Below, piece after piece: positions 1-8,002 of a stretch of 64,000 nt of DNA. Numbering within the stretch: the stretch's first letter is position 1; each line of letters starts with the position of its first letter. The stretch covers positions 1,054,001-1,118,000 of the forward strand of contig NZ_CP163443.1 of assembly GCF_041053055.1 (NCBI RefSeq), in the 5' to 3' direction. This DNA is from Streptomyces sp. R41 (GTDB lineage Bacteria > Actinomycetota > Actinomycetes > Streptomycetales > Streptomycetaceae). The notes below the pieces were generated by a model. It saw only the letters and a program-made list of their open reading frames with translations. It ran no database searches and was not told the origin of the DNA. A program made the position numbers and the translations under genes.

Positions 1-150
1 TGGATGCCGAGTTCGTGGGTGGAGTACTCGCCGAACCATTTGATGTGCTCGGTCAGGTACGGCGAGATGTGGGCCAGGTCCTCCGGGTCGATCTCCCAGC
101 CCTCTTCCAGGAGCTGGCGGACGATCTCCGCGATGTCCAGGGCGGCCGAA
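1..150 (-). pseudogene. Tn3-family transposase, C-terminal stub
   Basis: Read on the minus strand, this segment encodes a C-terminal Tn3-type transposase stretch: DIAEIVRQLLEEGWEIDPED, then a block around HISPYLTEHI and GEYSTHELGI. That matches the end of Streptomyces Tn3-family DDE transposases, which cut and join at element ends. The frame runs off the left edge. To the right the similarity stops near base 150, where a tyrosine recombinase fragment begins on the other strand. The upstream catalytic part is therefore missing and this is a stub, not a working gene. The family call is from recalled C-terminal sequence only. Confidence 0.6.
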
Positions 151-1494
151 GAACCCACCCGGTGGGGACCCTGGGCAGCGCCCTGCCCGATCAAGGAGGC
201 TGAAGTCTCCAACCGCAAGCGCGTAAAGCGGCGCAGGGCCCGCATGGACCAGCGAACGCGCGAGCGACTGCCCGTCCTGGAGACCTTCGTCCGGGCTGCG
301 GCCGATCACCACGCCCAGCATTCGGCCCGTCTTCAGGCCCTGCTCGCCGTTCCGCCCGGTGCCACCTTCACGATCGGTGACGCGGTCTTCGTCCGTACCA
401 AAAACGCGACGACCGCTGGCGCGAGGGACGAGCATGGCACTCTTCGCCATTTCGGCCAGGCCGAGCATCGCGCGTTCTGGGCCTGGGCCGCGGTGGAATT
501 CCTCCGCCACACCGGCGCCCGCATCAAGGAGATGCTGGAGATCAGCCATCACGCGATGATCCAGTACCGGCTGCCGACCACCGGCGAGATCGTCCCACTG
601 TTGCAGATCGCTCCCTCCAAGACCGACCAAGAGCGAGTCGTGCTCGTCAGCCCGGAACTGGCCGACGTCCTGGCCACAATCATCCGACGTGTCCGCGACC
701 CGCGGACCGGTGCCCTCCCGCTCCTGTCCGCCTACGACTATGAGGAACGCGTCTGGAACCCACCGTCCCCGCTGCTGTTCCAGTGGGACCGCGGCGGCGA
801 GAGATCCCGCATGTCGGGCGAGTTCATCCGCAGCGCGCTGGGAGAGGTCCTCGCCTTCATCGGCCTCACCGACTCAACCGGCCAACCTCTGGTCTTCGCG
901 CCGCACGACTTCTGCCGTCTGTTCATCACCGATGCCATCCGCTCCGGCCTCCCGCCTCACATCGCGCAGGTCATCGCCGGTCACGCCAACATCAACACCA
1001 CGATGGGCTACAACGCGATCTATCCGGAAGAGACCATCGAAGCCCACCGCGCCTTCATCGCCCGCCGCCGCACCCTCAGGCCGGCTGAGGAGTACCGAAC
1101 CCCGACCGACGCCGAGTGGGAGGACTTCCTCGGCCACTTCGAACGCCGCAAGCTCTCCGTCGGCACCTGCGCCCGCGCCTATGGCACCGCCTGCATCCAC
1201 GAACACGCCTGCGTCCGCTGCTCCCTCCTCCGGCCCGACCCGGCACAGCGCGGTCGGCTCGTGGAGATCCACGGCAACCTCCTCGACCGCATCACGGAAG
1301 CCGAGCGGGAAGGCTGGCTCGGAGAAATCGAGGGGCTCCGCGTCTGTCTCGCCGGCGCCCAATCCAAAATCGACCAGATCGACTCCTCATCCGGCGGCAT
1401 GGCGATCAACCTCGGCATGCCGCGCAAGGCCCCGGCTCGAACCGCCCTGAAGGAGGGAACAGCGTCGCTGAGACAATCACGGGATCAGCAATGA
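151..1494 (+). pseudogene. Tyrosine recombinase/integrase, N-terminally truncated
   Basis: This open frame encodes the C-terminal part of a large Streptomyces tyrosine recombinase, a phage-integrase-type enzyme that does site-specific strand exchange through a Tyr nucleophile. Catalytic landmarks are visible. The first Arg lies in TGARIKEML (about base 520), HDFCRLF holds the His and second Arg (904-924), GHANINTTMGYN follows (979-1014), and a candidate nucleophile Tyr lies at 1009-1023. A Cys-rich tail (CARAYGTACIHEHACVRC) follows, as in these long integrases. The N-terminal DNA-binding arm is missing. The frame stays open to base 4, but the sequence before about 150 belongs to the Tn3 stub on the other strand. 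No start codon can be assigned, so the gene is probably inactive. Confidence 0.7.
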
Positions 1495-1698
1495 GATCCG
1501 GTTCGACTGCCAGCACCGTGGCGACGGCGGTCCGCTCGTGGTCGTCCCCCACATCGACGGAGCACCACTCACCGGGCTGATCGACGGGTTCGAGATCGCG
1601 GCTGGGATGCAGCCTGCAGGTGATGCGTACGGCGGTCCGATCCCGAAGTTCTTCCGGTTCGGTCCGATGCAGGACCACTTCCTCGGACTGTCCACTAG
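1490..1698 (+). pseudogene. Hypothetical protein, 5' part, interrupted by the IS1182-type element
   Basis: This frame begins NEIRFDCQHRG and runs through AAGMQPAGDAYGG and FFRFGPMQDHF up to an IS left end. Its reading frame is recovered exactly at 4433-4680 if the 2.7-kb insert and one CTAG copy are removed. The join reads ACT-AGC-GCG-ATG. The joined protein resembles a family of about 150 residues seen in Streptomyces, with no function I can name. No in-frame start codon is visible just upstream. A good ribosome binding site (AGGAGGG at 1451) precedes a GTC in another frame, so the 5' end may carry its own frameshift. Function is not inferred. Confidence 0.65.
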
Positions 1699-1836
1699 GA
1701 GCGTGGGTCAGTAACGGGCAACCGGCCGGTGGTCGGGTCGGCGGTTCACTGCGGTCGCCTGGTGAGTGGCTTCGGGACTGGTGAGGTGGGCGGCGGTCCT
1801 GGGATTTCGGTGCTTGGGGCTGGTCGGCCCGGCTGG

Positions 1837-3339
1837 TCAGGCAATCGCTGCGGTGATGCCGGCGCTTCCGACGTGCCGGAAGATCTTGCGGAGGTTGTGG
1901 CAGGCGGCCAGCAGGCGCCACTCGCCTCGGGCGCCGTCTTCACCGCGTAGGAGGAGCTGGCGTCCGCTCTGGCAGGTCATGATCTGACCGAAGGCGGGTT
2001 CGACGATGGCCTTGCGGCGGCTGTAGGCCTTGCGGCCGGGCTTGGTCCGCAGTTTGCGTGCCATGCGCTCTTTCAGCGTGGCGTCCTTGGGGATGCGTCC
2101 GCGAGGTGCGGGCGTGACCTGCTCGTCGTGGGCGAGTCGGCCGGTGGCCATGAACGTGTCGGTGCCGCAGGCCAATTGCCGGTCCTTGGCGGCTTCCAGG
2201 TTGACCTCGGAGCAGTATCCGGCGTCGACGAGGGCCTGCTCGGGGTGGGCGCCAGTGTTGGCCGCGGACTGGTCGAGCATCGCGGTGTAGTTCAGCGTCG
2301 GAGGGATTGCAGGTCACGTCGGCTGCGGTGATCACCTGGTGGGCCTCGTCGACGACGGCCTGGGCGTTGTAGGCCTGGATGTAGGCGCCGTCGCTGTTCT
2401 TCATGATCCGCGAGTCGGGGTCGGTGAAGTTGGCTTGGGCCTGGCCTTGGCGGCGGCCTTCTCGCCGGCGTTGGTGACGGCCTGCTCGTCGCTGGTACCG
2501 GCTCGTTCTTGGCGGCGGCGTTCGGTGTCCTGCGCGTGGCGGCGGGCCTTGTCGGCGACCTCGGCCTCGATCTGGGCGCGAGCGGCCTGCATCCTGGCCA
2601 GGCGCTTCTCGCGGCGGTCGAGTTCGCCGGGGAGGTCCACGTCTTTGCCGTCGGGGCCGAATGCCTGGTCCTCGGCCGCATCGGTGGCCTCGGCGTCGGC
2701 CAGCAGAGCCCGGGTCTTGGCCTCCAGGTCGGCGATCTCGGCTTCGACGCGCTCTTCTTTGGTGACCAGGCGGCCGTAGCTCATCGCCTTGTGCTTGGAG
2801 GCATTGGCTTCGGGCTTGGTGCCGTCCAGGGCGACGCGGCCCATCTTGACCATGCCCAGCTTCTGCGCGAGGTGCAGGGACTGGGTGAACAGGTCGGCGA
2901 GAGCGTCCAGGTGGCGGCGGCTGAACCGGGCGATCGAGCGGTAGTCCGGTGCCTGGTCGGCGGCCAGGAACCGGAATGCGACATCGTCCACGCACTTGCG
3001 CTCGATCGACCGGGACGAGCGGACGCCGGTGGTGTAGCCGTAGATCAGCAGCCGCACCATCAGCCGCGGGTCGTAGGTCGGGTAGCCCCGCTTCTCGGTG
3101 TAGTCGGCCAGGACCGGTCCGAGGTCCAGCACGTCGTCGACCAGCTCGGCGACGAAGCGGGCCAGATGGTCCTGGGGCAGCCAGTCGTCCAGCGACGGCG
3201 GCAGCAGCAGGACCTGGTGCGGGTCGAACGACCTGAATCGCTTGTCCACCGCCGCCGCACGACGTGGCGGCTGTTTGCCCTCGACTGGCTCGACCTCGAA
3301 CAGCCCCTCCTGATCGCGCATACCGGGATCATCCCGCAC
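1837..3339 (-). pseudogene. IS1182-family transposase, two frameshifts
   Basis: The coding sequence is spread over three minus-strand frames. The N-terminal 300 residues begin MRDDPGMRDQEGLFEVEPVE and include RFRSFDPHQVLLLPPSLDDW, ALDGTKPEANAS and a Glu/Arg-rich insert. A 1-nt loss near 2430 shifts into FTDPDSRIMKNSDGAYIQAY. A second shift of about 2 nt near 2300 leads to DAGYCSEVNLEAAKDRQLAC and a C-terminal block with RKAIVEPAFGQIM. These are the usual IS1182 DDE transposase blocks in order. Two independent frame changes argue for decay, or for sequencing error, rather than programmed frameshifting. If real, the element cannot move by itself. Confidence 0.8.
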
Positions 3340-3421
3340 AACTGATCACCAGACGCACGCGGGTTGCCGGTCACTCTGAGCATTGCAGCTGGCTGGCCCA
3401 CGGCGGCGCGTGCGCCAGCCG

Positions 3422-3802
3422 TCAGGCGTCGAAGCGGCGGCGGGCGGCCTCGATGTGACCGAAGTACTGGTGGGTCCAGCCGCACATTCCGTCGACCGTT
3501 GCGCGCAGGGCTTGACCCGGCTCGGTGAGGGTGTATTCGACCCGCGGTGGGACGGTGGGGTGCACGGTGCGCTCGACCAGGCCGTTGCGCTCCAGCATGC
3601 GCAGGTTCTGGGTGAGCATCTTGTGGCTGATGCCCTCGATCTCGTTCCGCAGCTCGCTGAAGCGCAGGGTGCGATCACCGAGACCCTCGACGATGAGGAA
3701 CGCCCACTTGTTGGCGACGTCGGAGAAGATCTCCCGCGCCAAGGAGCCCGCACGCGCCAGGTCTGCATCCTCGGGCGAGCCTGTGAACTGCTTGGTCACC
3801 AT
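3422..3802 (-). CDS. HxlR-family winged-helix transcriptional regulator
   Basis: The 126-residue protein has the compact HxlR fold: a helical start (REIFSDVANKWAFLIVEGLG), the recognition region LRFSELRNEIEGISHKMLTQ, then the wing LVERTVHPTVPPRVEYTLTE. HxlR proteins act as dimeric DNA-binding regulators that usually control a divergent neighbour and often sense reactive electrophiles or redox state. It is transcribed away from the ridA-type gene with a 141-bp gap holding a candidate operator. The start is ATG preceded by GGAGAA. It lies inside the IS element between transposase and right end, so it moves as cargo. Control of the neighbour is inferred from layout. Confidence 0.85.
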   Translation of the reverse strand: MVTKQFTGSPEDADLARAGSLAREIFSDVANKWAFLIVEGLGDRTLRFSELRNEIEGISHKMLTQNLRMLERNGLVERTVHPTVPPRVEYTLTEPGQALRATVDGMCGWTHQYFGHIEAARRRFDA

Positions 3803-3848
3803 AAGGTTCTCCAGTCACTGAAAAGTGCGTTCTTCCACGTCAGCGTCA

Positions 3849-3883
3849 ACTCTCTTACAGTTCCTGAGTAACCACAAGAGAGT
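3849..3883. promoter_or_regulatory. Candidate HxlR operator, 8-bp inverted repeat
   Basis: ACTCTCTT at 3849-3856 and AAGAGAGT at 3876-3883 are perfect inverted arms, 19 bp apart, in the gap between the divergent hxlR-type and ridA-type genes. The site lies 47 bp from the regulator start and 61 bp from the ridA start. Binding by the neighbouring regulator is an inference from position and symmetry. Confidence 0.45.
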
Positions 3884-3943
3884 GAGCGTCTTGGTCGGCG
3901 CGGACGCAAGCCCACAGGCGCTCAGGACGAGGAGACAGGCAGC

Positions 3944-4351
3944 ATGGCCATCACCTTTATGAACCCCAGCGGATTGCCCAAGATCGACGTCTACCGGCAG
4001 GTGTCGATCGCATCCGGGTCGAGGCTGGTCTTTATCGCCGGGCAGGTCGCCTGGGACGCCGAGGGAGTCACGATCGGCGAAGGCGACCTCGCCGCCCAGG
4101 TCGAGCAGAGCTATCTCAACGTCGGCACCGCCCTGGCCGAGGTCGGTGGCTCCTTCGACGACGTGGCGAAGCTGACCTTCTACGTCGTCGACTGGACCCC
4201 CGACAAGATGCCCCCGCTCCTGGAAGGGATCTCCCGGGCAGCCGCGAAGCTGGGGATCACCCCGGCCCCGCCGACCACGCTGATAGGCGTTGCGGCACTG
4301 GATGTCCCCGACCATCTGGTCGAGATCGAAGCCACCGCGGTCCTCGACTGA
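3944..4351 (+). CDS. RidA-family protein (YjgF/YER057c/UK114)
   Basis: The 135-residue protein is the usual size for RidA trimers, which hydrolyse reactive enamine/imine intermediates such as 2-aminoacrylate or act on related substrates. Family features include the early strand block PKIDVYRQVSIASGSRLVFI followed by AGQVAWDAEG. The middle has VEQSYLNVGTALAEVGGSFD followed by VAKLTFYVVDW, and the end has PPTTLIGVAALDVPDHLVEI. A canonical archetype RidA carries a catalytic Arg near residue 105. The equivalent position here reads PPTTL, so it is probably a non-archetypal Rid subgroup. It is divergent from the HxlR regulator and ends 81 bp before the element's right inverted repeat. The metabolic target is unknown. 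Confidence 0.85.
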   Translation: MAITFMNPSGLPKIDVYRQVSIASGSRLVFIAGQVAWDAEGVTIGEGDLAAQVEQSYLNVGTALAEVGGSFDDVAKLTFYVVDWTPDKMPPLLEGISRAAAKLGITPAPPTTLIGVAALDVPDHLVEIEATAVLD

Positions 4352-4432
4352 ACAGGTGCTCTCTGCCACTGAGCCAACTACGGCGCTCAGCGGCCAACCA
4401 GCGTGCTCAGTCACAGTTACTGACCCACGCTC

Positions 4433-4680
4433 CTAGCGCGATGGGGCCGAAGACACCCGTTCTCGGTTGTGAATGCGGCGAGTGGGGGTGCTGGCCGCTC
4501 ATGGCCCGCATCACCGCGACGGCGGACCTCGTAACCTGGGATGCCTTTGAACAACCGCACCGCAAGACCCGCGACTACGTGGCATTCGGTCCGTTCCAGT
4601 TCGACCGTCACCAATACGATGACGCCTTGCGGGCCCTGAGCGCTGTGATCGGCTCCGACGCCGACGGCACGCGCGCATGA
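4433..4680 (+). pseudogene. Hypothetical protein, 3' part, interrupted by the IS1182-type element
   Basis: This is the continuation of the frame that ends at 1698. It encodes MGPKTPVLGCECGEWGCWPL, then ARITATADLVTWDAFEQPHR, and ends in YDDALRALSAVIGSDADGTR. The ATG at 4441 is internal to the original gene. The CECGEWGCW cluster suggests a metal or structural Cys site in the intact protein. The in-frame restoration across the CTAG duplication is exact, so the insertion is recent enough for the two halves to remain readable. Confidence 0.7.
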
Positions 4681-4750
4681 GCACTGCCGTCAGCCCGTCT
4701 TGCCGCAGATGGAGTCCAAGGGCAGAGAACAGCGGCGTGGGGACTCGTCA

Positions 4751-5151
4751 TCACCCGCCGTCGACGGGCAGGTTGTGCCACCAGTGACCGCATCCGCCGG
4801 AGCAGAAGCGTTCGCGGCGCCGTTCGTCCGCGACCGCGAGTACCGCGACCAGCAGCCGGAACGCCTTGCGGCGTTCATCGACAGGGGTGAGGCCGGCGAT
4901 CTTCCCCAGTTGCTGGTCGATCGAGCCGAAGGTGATCAGAACCGCAGGCGTGTGCGTCGGGCGCAGCCCGGCACGGCGGATGCTCTCCGATCCGTCTTCG
5001 GTGACGGCGCGGGCCTGCACACAGTGATGGCGCAGGACAGGAGTACCTCGGCCTGCTCCTCCGGGCCGCGGGTGTCGAACCACTCGATGCCCTGTGACAT
5101 CGGGCGCAGGCCTTGGGCGAGTTCGTTGAGGATGATGTCTCGCTCGGTCAT
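4751..5151 (-). pseudogene. DUF5958-like protein, frameshifted
   Basis: The minus strand starts MTERDIILNELAQGLRPMSQ and IEWFDTRGPEEQAEVLL. It then needs a 1-nt correction near 5030 to continue as LRHHCVQARAVTEDG, RRAGLRPTHTPAVLI, DERRKAFRLLVAVLAVADER and a Cys/His end (CSGGCGHWWHNL). The joined protein of about 130 residues looks like the DUF5958 family of Streptomyces, whose function is unknown. Its start follows directly on the stop of the DUF6000-like gene, so the two were probably a coupled pair. Both carry single frameshifts. Confidence 0.6.
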
Positions 5152-5153
5152 GA

Positions 5154-5811
5154 TCAGCTCCCGCAGTCCAGCGAGACGAAGGCCTCAGCGCTCTCGTCGA
5201 CGAAATCGCAGAGTTGCTGCACGGCCTGTCGGCAGTGTTGCGGGTCGAGGGCCGCCACGGCCCGGACTTCGAGCCATGGGTCCCAGGGACCGCCCGGGCC
5301 GAGGAACCGTGTTGTGTACTCGGAGCCGAGGATCTCATCGAGGTACAGGAGCGTCCCAAGGACGACTGCCTGGTCGTAGTCGAGGTCGGGACGCAACAAG
5401 TAGTGATCAAGGTAGGCGCTGAGTAGTTCGGCATCCGCTGCACTGCCGAACTTCGCAAGGGCGACGCAGTATGCCGCGCCCGCATAGGGCCCCTCGCTGG
5501 CCAGTAGGAGCCGGCCGATGAGGTCGCGGAACTCGGTCCTGTGGGCCACAGCCACCAGCCAGGCGGCAGTCTTGCACTCGCGCCATCCACCCCTCGAAGA
5601 GGATGCTGAGCTCCGCCGGAGTGATCTCGTAGGCAGCCTGAGCCAGATCCCGCACAAACGCGGTGCGCTCGACCGGGTTCAGCCGCAGAAGGCCCCCGCC
5701 CAACCGAAGGTATCGCCGATCAGGCGTGACGAACCGCCGAACCAGATCCTGCAACTCGGGATCGCTCTGGACATGACGCATAGCCGCATCCTGGCCCGGG
5801 ACGGTACGCAT
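5154..5811 (-). pseudogene. DUF6000-like protein, frameshifted
   Basis: The N-terminal half (LQDLVRRFVTPDRRYLRLGG, then NPVERTAFVRDLAQAAYEIT) and the C-terminal half (GRLLLASEGPYAGAAYCVAL, then DLDYDQAVVLGTLLYLDEIL) are in different minus-strand frames. A single-base change near 5595, in a G run, connects them. The combined protein of about 215 residues matches the DUF6000 family in length and order. No catalytic function is known. The next gene downstream is the DUF5958-like partner. The start was left at the first ATG; an internal ATG at 5781 is also possible. Confidence 0.6.
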
Positions 5812-5969
5812 GCGCCACAGGTTTGCCGACTGCCTCGACGGACCGCAATTACTGGTTCAGAGAAGTCACCAAACCGAACGAGATGGCGCCTGACCGATGA
5901 TTCGGGGCATGGAAGACCTCCGCGAACGTGCCCCGAGAAAACCAGCCTATGGGCGGCGGCACAGTACGA

Positions 5970-6160
5970 CATGCGCAGCAGGGAGGGCCTTCGCCGACAA
6001 GAAGTTGGGCAAGAACGCGGAGCGTAAGGAACTGTGGAAGTGCCTCGACTACCTCCGGCCCGGCCGCCTTCCTGGTGGTGCCCTCCCTCGACCGGTTGGG
6101 CAGCTCGATCCAAGACCTGATCTCCATCGTGTCTGGGCTACGCAAGCGCGGTTTGGCGGG
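5970..6160 (+). pseudogene. Serine recombinase (resolvase) fragment, frameshifted
   Basis: About 60 residues of a resolvase-type catalytic domain are readable: AFADKKLGKNAERKELWKCL then DYLRPG in one frame, and LVVPSLDRLGSSIQDLISIV then SGLRKRG in the next. VPSLDRL is the conserved core that follows the resolvase nucleophile region. The nucleophile Ser segment itself and the C-terminal helix-turn-helix are missing. With the Tn3 stub at the left edge this may be debris from a Tn3-type unit, although the two need not come from the same element. Confidence 0.6.
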
Positions 6161-6646
6161 CCGGGAGTCCGGCGAGCGTGCGGTCAGTAGGTGGGTCCGT
6201 AGGGGCTCCAGCCCGCATTGCCGATGCCCCAGTACACCAACTCGATCTGGCACCGCGCGCACGAGGACTACGGCATCACCCCGGATCCAGGACTCCTCAC
6301 CTTCCACGGCTCCCGCCACAAGAACACGATCGAGTCCCTGATGCACGAGCGCAGCGTCACCCGGGCCGCAGGTGCATGCCCAGCATGACGTTCTGGTCGC
6401 TGTACATCGGGTCGCCGCTGTGACCGCCGCTCCCGCTCACGTCTGGCTCCGCCACCTATTCGCTGCGCCTGCTGTGCGGCCGTAGACACGGGCCCGAAGG
6501 GCACCGTGGCCGTTGCCTGGCAGAAATTCGTGCGAAACACACCCTTCCTAGGGTCGCCCCCACGTCGGTCATGGCTGCAACGGCCGACGGGTGACCGGCA
6601 GTCCGGCGCTAACCAGCCACCTTTCACCGCGTTTTGAGGAGGAAGG
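6161..6646. other. Intergenic decay segment
   Basis: No intact gene was found. A protein-like plus-strand fragment ends at a TGA at 6386 and includes NSIWHRAHEDYGITPDPG and SRHKNTIESLMHERSVTR. It has no recognisable family and no clear start, so it is read as a remnant. The last 200 bp precede the permease and presumably hold its promoter. A strong ribosome binding site (GAGGAGGAAGG) directly precedes the permease ATG. Confidence 0.3.
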
Positions 6647-8002
6647 ATGGCTGTGCAGCCTCCTGCCGACACGCGCGCCCCAGAAGCCGCCGCGCACCCC
6701 GTCGACGTACGACCGCCCCTGCACCGCATGGTGCCGCTGAGCCTGCAGCATGTGCTCGTCGCTTACTCGGGCCTGGCCACCATGCCGCTGCTCGTGGGCG
6801 TCGCGCTGGATCTGCCGGACGATCGGATCCGGCTGCTGATCAGCGCGAACCTTCTGGTCAGCGGTCTGGCGACGCTGCTGCAGACACTCGGTTTCAAGTG
6901 GTTCGGGGCGCGGTTGCCGATCGTGATGGGGTCGACGTTCACCGCGATCACTCCGGCCGTGCTCATCGGCCAGGAGCACGGCCTGGCCGCAGTGTTCGGG
7001 GCGACCATCGTCGCCGGGCTCGTGACGGTGGCGGTCGCGCCATGGTTCGGGCGGATCCTGCATCTGTTTCCGCCGCTCGTCACCGGCTCGGTCATCGCGG
7101 TCATCGGGTTCTCTCTGGTGCCGTCGGCGGCCGGGCTCATCACCGGAAGCGGGAACGAGGGCGGCAGCGGCGCGCGAGGGCTCGCCCTCGCCGCCGTCAC
7201 CATCGCCCTTGTCGTCCTCGTCGAACGGCTGGCGCCCCCCGCCATGGCCCGCTTCTCCGTGCTGGTCGCGATGGCCGCTGGTGCGCTTCTGGCCGTACCC
7301 CTGGGCCTGTTCGACGGTTCGGCGGTCGGCGAGGCGCAGGCCCTGTCGGTGCCGGATCCGATCGCGTTCGGGGCGCCCACGTTCGTCGTGCCGGCGATCG
7401 TCGCCCTGCTCGTCGTGCAGGTGGTCAACATGGTCGAGTCGGTGGGCGACACCCTTGCCGTGGGACAGATCGTGGAGCGCGGCGACGACCCGGGGACCGT
7501 GGTGAGGGCGCTGCGCGCCGATGGGGCGGCCACCGTGGTCTCCGGCGGTTTCTCGTCGTTCCCGATCGTGACGTTCGGGCAGTCCGTCGGTCTGTTGAGC
7601 GTGACGCGGGTGATGAGCCGTCATGTCGTGGCGCTGTCCGGCGCGTTGATGGTGCTGCTCGCCTTCGTTCCCGTATTCGGGGCGGCAGTTGCGGCGGTAC
7701 CGGGACCTGTGCTCGGCGGGGTGTCACTCGTGACGTTCGGCACCGTCGGCGCGGTCGGGCTGCGAATCCTGAGCCGCGCCGAACTCTCCGACGGGCGCAA
7801 TCTGCTGACGGCGGCACTCGCGTTCGGTCTCGGCATGATCCCGGTCGGCGCGCCCGACTTCTACGCGCCGCTGCCGTCGTACCTGCGCACCGTCCTGGAC
7901 AGCGGCATCGCGGTGACCGGGATCATCGCCTTCACGCTGAATCTGCTGTTCCACCACACGGGCCATACCTGTCGCGTCCCTTGTCGCAAGGAGCAGTCCT
8001 GA
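6647..8002 (+). CDS. NCS2-family nucleobase permease
   Basis: The 451-residue inner-membrane protein has about 12-14 hydrophobic segments. It carries the NCS2 (nucleobase:cation symporter-2) signatures: a Gln-His pair in the first membrane segment (SLQHVLVAYSGLATMPLLVG), GSTFTAITP near residue 105, and NMVESVGDTLAVGQIVERGD in TM8, where the Glu and Asp normally contact substrate. NCS2 members take up xanthine, urate, uracil or related bases with H+ or Na+. The start is ATG behind GAGGAGGAAGG. The stop overlaps the amidohydrolase start (TGATG), so the two are translationally coupled and the substrate is probably what the hydrolase deaminates. The exact base cannot be told from sequence. Confidence 0.9.
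   Translation: MAVQPPADTRAPEAAAHPVDVRPPLHRMVPLSLQHVLVAYSGLATMPLLVGVALDLPDDRIRLLISANLLVSGLATLLQTLGFKWFGARLPIVMGSTFTAITPAVLIGQEHGLAAVFGATIVAGLVTVAVAPWFGRILHLFPPLVTGSVIAVIGFSLVPSAAGLITGSGNEGGSGARGLALAAVTIALVVLVERLAPPAMARFSVLVAMAAGALLAVPLGLFDGSAVGEAQALSVPDPIAFGAPTFVVPAIVALLVVQVVNMVESVGDTLAVGQIVERGDDPGTVVRALRADGAATVVSGGFSSFPIVTFGQSVGLLSVTRVMSRHVVALSGALMVLLAFVPVFGAAVAAVPGPVLGGVSLVTFGTVGAVGLRILSRAELSDGRNLLTAALAFGLGMIPVGAPDFYAPLPSYLRTVLDSGIAVTGIIAFTLNLLFHHTGHTCRVPCRKEQS

Larger units (their letters stand above)
1699..4432. mobile_element. IS1182-type element with HxlR and RidA passenger genes
   Basis: The ends are perfect 17-bp inverted repeats, GAGCGTGGGTCAGTAAC at the left and its reverse complement at the right. 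They are flanked by CTAG on both sides (1695-1698 and 4433-4436), read as a 4-bp target duplication. Removing the element plus one CTAG restores the interrupted host frame. Inside, from left to right, are a frameshifted IS1182-like transposase on the minus strand, an hxlR-type regulator on the minus strand and a ridA-type gene on the plus strand. A simple IS1182 element would be expected to end soon after the transposase start (3339), so about 1.1 kb is passenger DNA. No second inverted repeat was seen near 3345-3420. Confidence 0.85.

Noticed and set aside
3345..3421. A second IS1182 right end before hxlR
   Set aside because: No match to GAGCGTGGGTCAG was found there; only a GC-rich hairpin-like stretch that could terminate hxlR.
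6634..8001. 5' extension of the amidohydrolase through the permease region
   Set aside because: The frame is open but encodes Arg-rich sequence antiparallel in character to the permease; the ATG at 8002 coupled to the permease stop fits the family start.
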